Origin: Microvelia longipes | Lineage: Eukaryota; Arthropoda; Insecta; Hemiptera; Veliidae | Length of the DNA: 64,000 nucleotides | Direction: 5' to 3' | NCBI GenBank assembly: GCA_018340805.1 | Contig: JACMZG010001863.1 | Span: forward strand, 25,940,849 to 26,004,848 | In this document: positions 1 through 11,630 of the stretch, piece after piece | How the letters are laid out: each line of letters opens with the position of its first letter | How positions within the stretch are numbered: the first letter of the stretch is position 1 | The notes under the pieces: model-generated | Databases searched by the model: none | Seen by the model: the letters and a program-made list of their open reading frames with translations, nothing else | What the model was told of the DNA's origin: nothing | Made by a program: the position numbers and the translations under genes

Positions 1-317
1 CAAATAGGCCACATCGTTAGGACTTGGTTGACAGCTTATGCGTGCTGCTTAGTAGTAATAGAGAAGGCAGGCAAATAGGCCACATCGATTGGACTTGGTT
101 GACCTTATGCGTGCTGCTTAGTAGTAATAGAGAAGGCAGGCAAATAGGCCACATCGTTTGGACTTGGTTGACAGCATATGTTTGCAGCTTAGTAGTATAG
201 AGATGGCAGGCAAGCAGACCACATCGTAAGGACTTAGTTGACACATATGCGTGACATATGCGTGCACAGTGGCGTAGCCAGGATTTAATTTCGGGAGGGG
301 CTGAATGTTAAAAATTG

Positions 318-365
<48 letters not shown>

Positions 366-660
366 ATATATATTTATATCTTTCAATTTCAATGTATATT
401 TTTTTATATATTATGATATTTATATTATAAGTTTATTGTTAAAAATATATGTTATGTAATTTATTATTTTTATATATATTTTTATAGGGTTTTTTTCACA
501 CATTTATTGCGGGTTTAGGTTATGTAAAATTTCGGGGGGGCTGAAGCCCCCTCAGCCCCCCCTGGCTACGCCACTGTGCGTGCAGCTTAGTAGTAATAGA
601 GAAGAAAGGCAAGAACGCTACTTCGTTAGGACCCTTTTGGCAGCTCATGCGTGTAGCTTG
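1..660. repeat. 69-71 bp tandem repeat (minisatellite), about 5 units
   Basis: Units start at 1, 72, 141 and 211 with CAAATAGGCCACATCG or a variant and end in GAGAAGGCAGG, giving lengths of 71, 69 and 70 bp. The fourth unit is split by the MITE at 267-576 and resumes at 577 (TGCGTGCAGCTTAGTAG). A degenerate fifth unit runs to about 660. The first three units are over 85% alike by eye. The array touches the window edge, so it may extend further. The short open frame across it is a by-product of the periodicity. Confidence 0.9.
267..576. mobile_element. hAT-type MITE with perfect 8-bp TSD
   Basis: Both ends carry the terminal inverted repeat CAGTGGCGTAGCCAGG, followed by G-rich runs (GGGAGGGGCTGAA on the left, GGGGGGGCTGAGG on the inverted right). 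The element is flanked by the 8-bp direct repeat TGCGTGCA at 259-266 and 577-584. TIRs beginning CAGTGGCG with 8-bp duplications are typical of non-autonomous hAT elements. The interior is AT-rich with an (AT)n tract at about 318-373 and no coding capacity. It sits inside a unit of the surrounding tandem repeat. Confidence 0.9.
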
Positions 661-850
661 TTCGCGAGACAATTGCATAATTAAAAGTGCTTTATATACG
701 CACGATTACCTACAAAATTATTTTTTATTGTGATTCTGTTTAATCACAAAGATCAAACAGGTAAGATATGAGCTTAGATATTTAATTAATATTCTTATTT
801 TAACATTTAAATAATTATTTTAATGTGAACAGAAAATTGAAATATATAAA
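610..850. other. No recognisable feature
   Basis: AT-rich sequence with a few degraded tandem-repeat bases at the left edge. I see no coding frame, RNA gene or repeat structure. Confidence 0.5.
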
Positions 851-1545
851 ATCTGGTACGGGATACCTCAGAACAATCCTTCACAACATCAGATTTGCTG
901 CGTCATTCTCACTATAGAATGAACTATAGAATTAGTGATAATATAGAAATTATCACTTTTAACTGCAACTCGTCCCGGATTCGCATCGCTGGTTGTCAGA
1001 CAGTGAAGACATTTGTTTAATTTCTAGCGGTCACCAATCCAGGCACTGACATCATACGATGCTGCTACATTTTATGATCCAACGAAAACCGTAGATACAT
1101 AGTTGCTGAATTGAAACAAAATTTGGCAAACTCATTTGTTACGAAAAGGGATACAGTTGTACCAAATTTCTACTCAATTTGATTCATTTTTATATTTTTT
1201 ACAGTTTTTTAAAAAACGAATATAAGTTATACAATAAAATGAACTAATGCTGATAATAATACGAAACTTGGCACATAAGTTAGTCTTTGTCTATTTGCGT
1301 ACGAATCTCACATCGATTGAATCATTTTTCCGTGTTATTTATGAATTTTTGTAATTTTTGCTGAGTCTGACTTCATAAAGAACAATTTTCCGGATAGCAC
1401 AACTAGAGATAAAGATTAATTGTTGTATCTAGTTGCAAATGTTTAGCATATATACGCTAGGAGCTAAGATGATAACAGTATATGCACACACATACAGAGA
1501 AAAATTTTGTGAAATCCACTTCTGGATTTTTCGCAAACACAATAT
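851..1545 (-). repeat. Family A dispersed element, long copy, inverted
   Basis: On the plus strand it opens with the family A 3' end (GGTACGGGATACCTCAGAAC). It then runs through the complement of the segment seen in forward copies as GTTGGATCATAAAAGTTAAG (here TTATGATCCAACGAAAACC at about 1072), the TTTGGTACAA segment (TTGTACCAAATTTCTACTC at about 1158) and the ACTTGGCACATA segment (about 1265). It ends in the TTTCGCAAACACAATATT region close to the family A 5' end. No open frame is conserved with the other copies. The boundaries are approximate. Confidence 0.75.
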
Positions 1546-2183
1546 TTTTAAAAAAACGATTAATATATTATGGCAGCAATGACATGTTTTCAAAACATTC
1601 TACCATTGCCTCATGGATTAGATTCATAAAAGAAGCCTTGATTTTAGTATTAAATATTAAAATTATATTAGTCAATATTAAACTTCATAAGAAATAGGTG
1701 TGATATTTTATATAAAACATAATAAAAGAATGACATCAACCTATTAGTAATACAAGGAAAGAATAATGAAGAATTTCAGGGATGACAATATCACTAATAA
1801 TAATAATTGGTCTTTAACGATACGAAAAGCGACAAGTGGGATGTTAAATTGAACTTTATCTGTGCCAAGAATTAAAATATGTTAATGATAAGTCTACTTC
1901 ACTACCATAAGATTCATAAATTGTTCTAAACACAATGATAAAATGATTTATAACGATTTTATCAAAAGATGTTCTCAGTTATAGTAACATTTTATTACAA
2001 TTTTGACCTTGATTAACACTTTTAAGTATACTTAGTAGAGACAGGTAAGCATACAAATAGGGGCAGATCCGCTCATCATTAAATTTAGTGTGAGCGTAAA
2101 CAAATTCTTACAGGAGACTATTTTTCGTAGTTTTATACAGGAAAAGTATTATACTCATCCAAAAAATCTTAAACTGACATTAA
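1546..2183. other. AT-rich noncoding stretch
   Basis: No coding frame with convincing composition, no RNA gene and no clear repeat were found. The short open frame at 1482-1697 begins inside the family A copy and has no recognisable content. Confidence 0.5.
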
Positions 2184-2308
2184 GGCCCGTATTCAAAGAC
2201 ATCTTCCTAACATTTTCCTTAAGGAACAAGGAGAATGTTAGGAAAATGTTAGGAGAATGTTAGGAAAATGTTAGGAAAATTTTAGGAAGATGTCTTTGAA
2301 TACGGGCC
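2184..2308. mobile_element. Harbinger-type foldback MITE, copy 1
   Basis: A 125-bp hairpin element. The ends GGCCCGTATTCAAAGACATC and their inverted copy are perfect over at least 28 bp. Inside is a short array of an 11-bp unit (AAAATGTTAGG or GAATGTTAGGA variants). It is flanked by TAA on the left (2181-2183) and TAT on the right, consistent with a decayed 3-bp TWA duplication. Related copies lie at 48606-48733 and 51160-51251, where the TSD is clearer. There is no coding capacity. Confidence 0.85.
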
Positions 2309-2934
2309 TATATCTTTGACGACCCATAACTTAAAAAAATTCGACGAATAGCATATTGTTAGAACAATGGCACATGATTATTTAACTTTAGCTTAAAAGT
2401 TAACGGCAAAAATATGAAGTTAGTTGTTTATGATAAATCGATTTTGCTGTGTATTTTCTCCGCAACTATGTGTTAAGTCCACAAGACTGTAGTAAAGCCT
2501 ATTAGTTTTATGTTTTATTGCTTTTAGTTGCCTATGTTTTATGTTTCAAGACATAAAGCCAACTGGCCTACCTATTACCTATTAGTAAGCCTTTAATAAT
2601 TTAAGTTTATATAGAGCATTATGCCTCTTTTAATTCTTTTTAGTAATCAAGTGCTCTGAATAATGAGTTAACGGTAAATGGGACGTAACTGTAGATGAAT
2701 GTAGAAGAATCACTTTAAAGTAATAACCTAGAATAGAACTTAATATAATAGTATTAAGTTCTATTCCAGGTTCACTTTTTGCAGAGCCTAAAATAATAAC
2801 TATAGGATTTAGGATTAGTTTAAATTGGAATTGCTTTAAGCAATTTTTACTTTTACTCATTTATATCGTAGGTATTTATATAGAGCATATAATATTATTA
2901 TAATATTATAATATTATAATATTATTATATAATA
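2309..2934. other. Noncoding stretch with ATT/ATA simple repeat
   Basis: Nothing gene-like. An impure (ATATTATA)n tract lies at about 2888-2933, directly next to the family A copy that follows. Confidence 0.5.
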
Positions 2935-3425
2935 TTTTCTTATGAAAAGTATTGTGGTTTCAAAAATTTCCGAAACCTGGATATCACCGTAATTATCCGT
3001 TTCAGGTGATTTTAAGGCCTCCTGATTGGTTTTTACAAAGTTGTCTGTCTATATGTTTGTGTGTGTCTGTTATTATCGTAGCTCCTTGTGTATTTATGCT
3101 AGAGAGTTGAACTTTGTACAAAAATCAGTCATCCGCTGTAGTTCGCTAGACTATTCGGGACCCACTAGCATTTACAAAAATCATAAAACACGAACAAAAT
3201 TTGCTGAATTGAAATTCAGCACACATGTAGCCATGTATAAGACTAACATATGTACTAAGTATCATCTTATTATCAGCATTAGTTCAATTTTTATTAAATG
3301 ACTTGTGTACGTTTTTTAAAAAATTGTAAAAATTGAAAAACAATTGAGTTGAAATTTCGTACAAGATATACCTTTACGTATAAATAAGTTCACTTGGATT
3401 TGTTTATTATATCCAATACAGCATG
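2935..3425 (+). repeat. Family A dispersed element, forward, 5' two thirds
   Basis: It contains, in order, the family A segments GAAAAGTATTG, CCGAAACCTGGAT, CCGTTTCAGGTG, AAAGTTGTCTGTCT, a TGTGTGTGTCTG stretch, ATCGTAGCTCC, a TGTATTTATGCTAGAGAGTT segment, TTTGTACAAAAATCAGTC, CATGTAGCCATGTATAAGAC, and TCATCTTATTATCAGCATTA. It stops before the GAGCGAAGCGAG blocks. The 91-codon open frame at 3026-3301 is not preserved in other copies and is not a gene. Confidence 0.8.
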
Positions 3426-4740
3426 TATAATTGTATATCCATGATTTTTGTATCAAACTTATCAACTTTGATTCAAAGAAATGTATGTATGTACTTATCT
3501 GAAATATTTACATATATATGTATGTATAATATTTATAAATAAACCAGTAGCCGAATTCAGCAGATAGAGAGTAGGCCTTGTTTGAAAAAATAGTTCTTAA
3601 CGTTTTTTAATAGTAACTTAAAATATCCACATTAATATTTAAGATATCATTAATATCTTTTCCAAAAAATAAAATAAACGAGTTCCATTATTAAGTAATC
3701 ACTGACTTTTGACTTACCTATTATATCTTAATCTATTGGAAGTTAAAGTCAGTGGCTATTTTTCAAATCGTGTTTCAGAAGGTCATAAGAAATAGTTTCT
3801 TTAAAAACCGATCGAAATTGTTCCAGCGTTGAAAAAATAATAAATGATTTCAATTCCACATAGCTGGGTCACTGTTAGTCATTCTTTTTAATAGGGTCAT
3901 TTGCTTTGCAAGTTATTAACAGTCCCTAAACTTTTTTCTCGAGCCGTCGTAACATTAAATTATTTGACCTCATTATATAAATGAATAGATGTTTGCATGT
4001 TTGGAAGGGCGTCTCAGGTTTTGGGCCACTGAATTACAAGTTTACCTATTACAAACGCGTTTTATCCATTAGTTCATTACTGGGACATAGTTGTTTGTAT
4101 AAATGATATTAAAAAGCTGTTTAGTAAAATATAGTTTAAATATTACAAGAGGTTAATGGAGAGGTGAGTTGGGCAAGGTGGACCGGAGATCCCTTGTTAT
4201 TTTAAGGTCGATGTTACCAAATCTTCAGAATACCTCATAAACAGATGGAGCAGAGGTGCAGTTAACCCCCGGTCAGTAGCGGACTAAGAGGTCAGAAACT
4301 TCTGAAACCTGTGCCTTATAGTATTTTGACCTTGCTTACATATCACGTTCAAAGTCTGGAAGCCTCGCCAAGAATCAAGAATTTAAATGAAAAATCAGAC
4401 TTAATTACTGCTTATTCTTTTAAGATCTAATAAAATTAATTAGTAAATAATAAATTCATAATCAACTTTCCTGATATTACAATTTTACCTTCAAAACCTA
4501 TAATTTTTATGTTGATATTACTTTAATTAATGAAGACGAAGTTTTATCCCCATAAATCTAAATGTATGTACGTGACAACTTGGCATTAGTTGTTATAACT
4601 AACATATATTTTGCTTACTCATGCTTTTAGTATAAAGTGCAGTAACCTTCATCTCACTTTAATGCCAACAAAATATATTCTATTTAAGTCATGGTATATT
4701 TTTTAAAACATGCCTTATAGTTCATAACATAGTATAATAA
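3426..4740. other. No recognisable feature
   Basis: AT-rich sequence with frequent stops in all frames. Short ATGTATGT-type runs occur at about 3480-3530. I found no similarity to the repeat families recognised in the rest of the window. Confidence 0.45.
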
Positions 4741-4741
4741 T

Positions 4742-4805
4742 AAAGCCCGTTTAGGGACTTATTAGGGATAACTTCAGCAGAAACAACCTCAGGTGGAAGT
4801 GGCAA
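4742..4805 (-). repeat. SINE 3' body fragment
   Basis: The plus strand reads AGCCCGTTTAGGG, ATTAGGGATAACTTCAGCAG, ACAACCTCAGGTGG. It is the inverse of the tail of the tRNA-derived SINE seen complete at 58850-59048 (ACCTGAGGTTGTTCCCGCAG ... AACGGGC) and at 6305-6545. The tRNA-like head is absent. Confidence 0.65.
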
Positions 4806-4812
4806 CATTTTT

Positions 4813-5300
4813 CCTTAAGTATTTTTGGTTTTGTTCGCAGTGATATGCTATGACCGAAGAGGCATCATTTTTTATACGTGATAGATCTGCGCTTGGCTAC
4901 TGGAGAAGAGGATATAGTATCCAATGGTTTGATCAGTCTCTTTACGTTTATCCCTAGAAGACATTAATGTTAAGTAGAGATGCATCCAGTCCTCAAAGAT
5001 TACAGGTATATTGGATTTGGATTAGGTAGTAACTCATCCAAGTAGAGACCACGCAAAACACTGCTTAACATACTTAATCTATGGAAGATAGTAATTTTCA
5101 CACAGTTTATAGTTTACTTTCCGCTACATACTATTACCGCGGCGATTATATTGAATTAAAATTAAAGCTATGTGGCTTTGCCACGGACCTTTATGTGCCA
5201 CTGAAAAAGAGGCATACTAGCAAGTAAGAGGTCAATTTAAAACACTCTTAATAAGTTAGCGAGCACGGAGACAAGGTTACAAGGTTTGATTAATCATACA
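4813..5300. other. No recognisable feature
   Basis: Noncoding by eye. The composition is slightly less AT-rich than its surroundings, but no open frame longer than about 60 codons has recognisable content. Confidence 0.4.
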
Positions 5301-5304
5301 TATA

Positions 5305-5556
<252 letters not shown>

Positions 5557-6304
5557 CAACCAACGAACTATGACAGAAATCGAAATTACTTACCTCTATG
5601 TTGTACATCCTTTAAATACAGTTAACACCTCTAAACTATAAAATTTAGGACACATCATATTATGCACGTTGAGCTGTGAATTAAACCATAAGGTTACTTA
5701 TTCAAGGGATGCCATAAGGTGCAGTACAAATTAGATTGGTTCCACTGTGGAAAAAGATGATACTAGTAACCCTATCTGATGTCGCAACTGGACCACATTA
5801 CCCCTTATGCAGTCGAGTCAGATGTTTGTAACGGATGGTCATAATATCACTGTGAAATATTTAAGTTCATTAGAATTATTCAATGAATATTATTCGAACA
5901 TACATTATGAACACTTTCTATCCAACTTCGCATTTACTATTGAGGGAAAGTAGTCTTCCAATAAGTTCAAACAAAATGTAACAGTTTAGTGAACTGTTTA
6001 GTAAACCTTGGATATGCGTAAATGCGTAGTAAGTGCCTGTGAGTTTACATTAGTCAATCTTCTAACGTTTGTTTCATGCAATATTTCGTTTCTTTAGTTC
6101 TAGACAAAGGTAGCCTTTATTTAAACAAAAGGAATTAAATTATCCTCAAGGGATGAAATGAATCCCTAAATGGATTTATCAAACAACCTAAACTAATTCG
6201 TTATTTTTCCTCCAAATCGCTGTCTTCTTTAAATCCTTATAAATATAGGTACTTCAGGATTTAAAGTAGCAGCTGTTATTAATAATTCTAATAGTGCTAG
6301 TTTA
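5557..6304. other. Noncoding, with one copy of an 85-bp dispersed repeat
   Basis: Positions 6123-6205 (AGGAATTAAATTATCCTCAA ... TATCAAACAACCTAAA) recur in the same orientation at 8695-8770. The rest has no coding or structural signal that I can support. Confidence 0.5.
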
Positions 6305-6545
6305 GATAGAGTCTTGCGGCTCATTAGGGATAACCCTCTGCGGGAACAACCTCAGGTGGTAGTTGAATCCTTTACTTTCGAACTTTATTTTAAAGTTGAC
6401 CAGAGTTGATTTGAGCTTTAAGTTTTATAAACCGAGAGTGCATAACCTGGGATGCGAACCCCAAACCTCTGTGGTGTCAATATTAGTACATAAACTAACG
6501 CTTTAACGACGTTGACCACGAAGGCGGCGTTGTTATTTGTAAAAC
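6305..6545 (-). repeat. tRNA-derived SINE
   Basis: Read on the minus strand, the head has a tRNA-like A-box region (GTGGTCAACGTCGTTAAAGC, about 6505-6524) and a B box GGTTCGCATCCC at 6449-6460. The spacing is that of a pol III promoter. The body then carries ACCTGAGGTTGTTCCCGCAG and ends near 6305. The body is shared with 58850-59048 and 4742-4805. The mismatched acceptor region and the long 3' body argue for a SINE rather than a tRNA gene. Confidence 0.75.
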
Positions 6546-7695
6546 AATATTCAATATTAATATTTATAAATCTTAATTTTGCTTAACAGGTCAAAATTTA
6601 TAATCTTATACGAGTAAACCTTGAGTACTTCAAGGGTCAATATTATGATAATTAATTCAGTCAATGTTGAAAGAAATGAACTGATAGTTTCCGTTATTAT
6701 GAAAGTTTAAAACTGTAGCTACTATTGAACTATTGAATTTTAGCTTATTTTAATTAACTCTTATCTTAATTTTCTTTGTTTAAATTTCAAAAGTTATAAA
6801 CTTCTTTGACATTTAAATAATTAAAACATAGATTAACAATGATAATAATACTTGTTAACAATTTCTTGAATTTAATCAATGGAGAATATAGATAAACAAA
6901 ACAATAAAGTCGTATACTTATCACGACTGCATTTTATAATGAATAAATTCCATATAAGTCACTTGTAATGACTTAATTTTGCATCCTATGCATTAAAGGA
7001 TACATAAAGATTATTTTTAATAGATTTGATATATAGGAAATAATACGAAAGTTGGCCATAAAAAGACATAGAGCTCGTTGACAAACGTTAACAGTTCTTT
7101 TTGCATTTATAAAAACAATATTGAAATTCAAAAATTTTTCGATTGTTTTAAATTATCGATTTATCTATTTCAAATAACGAAATGAATAGAAAGTTTCGCA
7201 ATTATATATTATTGCTTAGAATCATTGTTCATGAAATATTTATCGTAAAAAAATAAACAAAATTTGTATTTTTCCTTTGTTCTACTTGTTAAATATGTAT
7301 TAGGGATTACAATTGATTTTTTTTGCTATGTTTCGTAATAAGTTATTTTATTGTATACTAACTAAGGAAATGTATAAATTTAACAATGCATAATAAAATG
7401 TGTGCTGAGTTGAAAAAAGCAAATATCTATCATTAGGAAAATGTATGCATATTGTGTAGCAAATATTGTCAATGTAATTGATGCTTGAAAAAATATAGTT
7501 TTAAAATAAAAATATTGATAAATAACGATTTATACCTTGCAAGAAGTAGATATGCGGTAGATAGGTAAAAATTAAAAAGATTGCAGTGTCTTTTAACATC
7601 GTGCAAAGTAATAAAACTTACAGTCTAAGAGCTAGATCTAATAAATAATACAAATTTGGTACTGTTTCAAATCTTTATTTTTAAACATACATCAA
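6546..7695. other. No recognisable feature
   Basis: Very AT-rich. It has many stops in every frame and no repeat family recognised. Confidence 0.45.
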
Positions 7696-7699
7696 ATAA

Positions 7700-7905
7700 A
7701 GAAAATTTGGGTACGGGGTACATTTGCTCACAACTTCGCTCGTCTTTAGAATAAAACAGTGAGCCAAAGTTTAGGGTGTTAATCTTTAGACTCGCTTTGC
7801 TCGTTCTCAGACTTCATGATAAGCTAAACCTTAAGGTGGCATTATTTCGGTCTCGCTACGCTTATCCTCAGAATTATACAGGTGACCAAATTTGAGGGGC
7901 GTTAT
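7700..7905 (-). repeat. Family A-related fragment (variant subfamily)
   Basis: It starts with GGGTACGGGGTACATTTGC. It then carries three spaced versions of the TCGCTTCGCTCGTC motif (CTTCGCTCGTCTT, CTCGCTTTGCTCGTTCTCAG, CTCGCTACGCTTATCCTCAG) separated by 60-80 bp segments containing 'AAACCTTAAGGTGGCATTA'. The same arrangement recurs at 16315-16545, 41150-42270 (split) and, inverted, at 60520-60840. Only the 3' motif region is shared with standard family A copies. Confidence 0.65.
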
Positions 7906-8284
7906 AACTTAAATTTAATCAAAGCTTCTAAAATTATTTCAGTAGATATCTTTACAATTATGCAATACGAATACAAATTTTCTTTGTTCTCGAAAGCCAT
8001 AGAAATACTAGCGGTCATACAAATCATATAATTTTAACCCCTTAAACGAATAATTGTATACAAATTTTGTTAATTTGATGCAAACAACATTTTGTCACAC
8101 ATAAACAAACTTTTTCATACACATTTTAGTACGCGATAATATTTGCTAATAACTCAAAATAATTGTTAAATAGCTATGTAATATTGATTACTAGTTATTT
8201 ACGTTGTATGCTATTTGACGATATGACGTACGTCGAAAAACAGTTGGAAGATTTTCATAAATCAATATTTTCATAAATAGGTCA
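7906..8284. other. No recognisable feature
   Basis: AT-rich and noncoding by eye. Confidence 0.4.
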
Positions 8285-8286
8285 TA

Positions 8287-8522
8287 CTGAAATGAAAATA
8301 CATATACATATAAATTTCACTAATATGAAATGAAAATACATATACATATCATAATATGAAATGAAAATTTACATACACTAATATTGAAATGAAAATACAT
8401 ATACATAAGAATATTTTCACTAATATTGAAATGAAAATACATATGCATATGAATATTTTCACTAATACTGAAATGAAAATACATATACATATGAATATTT
8501 TCACTAATATTGAAATGGAATT
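8287..8522. repeat. 42-bp tandem minisatellite
   Basis: Imperfect units of GAAATGAAAATACATATACA followed by TATGAATATTTTCACTAATATT. The clearest are at about 8385-8514, with shorter diverged units on the left. Because 42 is a multiple of three, repetitive open frames appear on both strands (8320-8577 minus, 8389-8574 plus). Their residue strings simply repeat the unit. Confidence 0.85.
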
Positions 8523-9459
8523 TACTGGACTGATTCACCACTATGTCAATTCCACTCAATTTTCGTTGACTTAACAAAATAGGTCATCAGTGTCTAAAAA
8601 ATATTTGTTTTCGAGCGGACAGCACGCAAAACAGAAGTTATGCGTGCCACAGACACACACACATCATAATGGTGAAAACCAATTTATCATTAAACAGAAG
8701 GAATTAAATTATGCACAAGGCATGAAAAGAATCCTTAAAGGGATATATCAAACAACCTAAATTGTAATTGTTTTTTTTTTTATGTTTTATTTTTGAAAAC
8801 ATCTGGGTTTCAGAAATTTAGGGTGGCGAGCACGATACAATTCCTATATAGTTAAAAATAGTTATAGTTAAAAATATAGTGTACCATCCTAGAGTAGAGG
8901 ACTTTATAATTACGATTTAAATTTTGAATAGTTAGTTTTTTTAAATAAGTGGCTCTCTTTGGTCGTTAACAATACTTGAAGGAAACATTATTTTTAGCTG
9001 ATCAAATTTTTAGAAAGACAAAAAAAGTATTGAGCTGATTTTTAGAGTGTATAATCGGATAGCAACTAGAGTCATGTAGATTTTATTAAAAACAGTATTT
9101 AATTGCATAACGCAAAGTTTAATCAATATTCCAAAGTCCATTTTAAAACAGAATATGTTTATATTTGATGTACCAAACGTTGAGCCACAAGCATTTGAGA
9201 CTTCAGTTTTTCTTTTTAGGAACAAAATTGTCAGAAAGAAGTGATTTTCTAAGCAAAGAACCAAGAATGAGAGAAAGGCTGGACCCATAATTGGTTGAAC
9301 ATCAGCATAAATTTCAATTCTCTGAGATGAATTGGGGCGAAACAGTTTAGGCAATTAAAAAAGGTACGGTTTTAACACAGGCTTGAGTTATTGAAAACTA
9401 CTTTTAAGCTTATTGTTACTTTTAAGCAGCAGACCTATAACTAAATTTATAATCTATAA
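8523..9459. other. Noncoding, with second copy of the 85-bp repeat
   Basis: Positions 8695-8770 match 6123-6205 (AGGAATTAAATTATGCACAA ... ATATCAAACAACCTAAA). The 114-aa minus frame at 9010-9354 has no recognisable domain, no splice context that I can support, and a hydrophobic low-complexity composition. I do not call it. Confidence 0.45.
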
Positions 9460-10257
9460 GACTGGTTCTCAACCTTATAGATTCTTAAATTTTCCATGCC
9501 CTCCCCCTCTTATGTATCAGTCATGAGGGTACACATTAATGTATGTACATAAAATACCAAGGAAGTTCATTTAAAGACGTTGAGGTCTATTTTTTATATT
9601 TGCTGCTTAACTATTTAGCGGTGTCGATCCAATAAAAAAAACTGCATGGGAAGGAACAATGATGAGAGCCTGTTTTTGAAAATTGTGAAAATTAAATAGT
9701 TCTTGCTTGTATATCAATCGAATCAGTCTTTTAGCTATTATTTTTCTAGGAAGGTTATCGATAGCAACCTTATTATTATTACTTGTAACTAAAAGGATAG
9801 ATATTGGTACTGGATTTTCACATCGGTTATGTTGAAACCTTTGCATAACCATACACAGCATTCCCTTGAAATTTCTATGAAGATGCTTATGAGAAAAACA
9901 AAATGTCAAACAACCAACTCATAATTCTAATGCTTTTGGTCATGGATTTTGTAAAGGGATGACGTCTGTAGCTACGTAACATTGCTACGTGAAAGATATA
10001 CATTATTCTTGTCGCTAGCCAAATGAAATAAAATAACTTTTTGTAAAATAGGTATGCTATTTTGTTGATAGACATCTATCATACATCAGAAATTATGTTG
10101 TCTCTCATTTTATTAAAATTGAAAAATATATTTTTATTTTTGCTCTTAGCCTGTTACATCGCATTTTTATGACTCTTCGCCCCTTCATTGCCTCCCTACG
10201 TCTCATTGCCCCCATTAAATCCTTCATCGCCCAGGTAGTGAACGTTGAGAACCACTG
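9460..10257. mobile_element. hAT-like non-autonomous or decayed element
   Basis: The left end reads GACTGGTTCTCAACCTT and the inverted right end reads CAGTGGTTCTCAACGTT. CAGTGGTTCTCAAC is a typical hAT terminus. The flanking 8-mers are ATCTATAA (9452-9459) and CTTTATAA (10258-10265), which match at 6 of 8 positions. The interior (about 0.8 kb) has two minus-strand frames (9607-9909 and 9887-10075). They do not show the RW..C or C-terminal dimerisation motifs of hAT transposases, so I call the element non-autonomous. Confidence 0.6.
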
Positions 10258-11628
10258 CTTTATAATATAGAGTTTCTTAGTAAGATACATTAGTAATCTA
10301 AGATCATTAGTAATTACTTCAAATTAAAAAATAGTTCACTCGCTTATTTTACAGAGTTCAATATACATACTTTATAGGTTGATTCACAGCTTCACAGAAA
10401 ATAATTAAACGATTACTTTCCTTTAGAACACTTTTTATTTTATTAATGACATTAATTTTTCAGCAATAAGATAGTGAAGTCCTTTTTAACAGGACCTTCT
10501 TTCTCTCACGATTTAAATATTTCCATCCTTAAGGATAAAGTTTTATTTCTTTGAGAACAATGGTAAACTAAATAAAATAAAGTTTCTTTCACTTCTATTT
10601 TAAGGAGTTTTTTAACTTAAATGATGAGTTCTGAATTTTATTTGACCATTAAGCTTTTAAGGTTAACATCTGATGAACTTTTTTTCTTAAATGAATGACA
10701 ACTAATTCAAACAAAAAACTGGAGCTACAAAAAAGTCTTTAAACCATCCTTTTAATTTAGTTTTTTTTTATTCTTATACAAATTTTGGAAATATAAAGAA
10801 AGTATAACCATTTTAATTTTATTCTTTTCTTTATAGCATTTGTTTATCTTAAAATCTAAATCTCTATTGTGAGAACCGAAATATAGAATAAGCATTTACG
10901 ACCAACGCTAAATTATATAAAACCAAGAATGATGATTATTTTATTGAACCACAAATTTTAATTCTTTTCTTTGACCATAAATAAAAAAAGTCTTTATTTG
11001 TTCTATTTTCAAATTTCTATTTTCTTGGCATCAAGAGACGAGGTGGAATTTACTTCTCCCTTCTTTCCCTCTCCACTTATGACATCCGAACAACTTCAAT
11101 GGCCTAAATTTTGATAAAACTTGTCTAAAACAATAGGATGCATATTTTCAGAAAAATTTGGTTTGACGTAATACAAAAATTTGGTTGTGAATACGTTACA
11201 CAATGCATGTGTAACGTATTCTTAGTAAGATCGAGACAACTTTTCAAAATCTGACGATTGAATTCAACTGCGGTAGGATTTGTGTTTCCTCTTAAAAGAA
11301 AAATTCTGCAGCTTGTTAATCAGGGTAAATGAATAATTATAATTTATTTTAACTGATAACTGATAACTTTTTAACTGAAAATGTGGAGCTTGATGTAGTT
11401 ATTGAACTAACAATAACACAGCAAGACGTTATAGGGCCTGCAAAGCGCTTCGTAAACTGTGGCTATAAAAAAATCACAGTTGGTAACTTAAACTTCTGGA
11501 TCTTCACATTTTTTTAAACTTTTATTGGAGCAGCACCCCTAAAATTCATTCAGGGGAAATCAGCATAAAAATACATAAGTACAAAAATATGAGTATAACA
11601 ATGACATCAACGTCTGGAGCAATAATAA
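10258..11628. other. No gene; one fragment related to the next foldback arm
   Basis: Positions 11138-11175 (ATATTTTCAGAAAAATTTGG ...) repeat a piece of the right arm of the foldback at 11631-12331. Otherwise the sequence is AT-rich with no coding signal. Confidence 0.45.
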
Positions 11629-11630
11629 TA

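Noticed and set aside
3026..3301. 91-codon frame with a hydrophobic start resembling a small secreted protein
   Set aside because: It lies wholly inside a family A copy and is not conserved in the other copies at 29755, 33705 or 49935.
8320..8577. Repetitive 85-aa and 61-aa frames on both strands
   Set aside because: The 42-bp tandem unit is divisible by three and lacks stops. The peptide is only the unit translated.
9607..10075. Two minus-strand frames inside the hAT-like element as a possible transposase
   Set aside because: No hAT catalytic or C-terminal dimerisation motif is visible, and the frames do not join into one protein.
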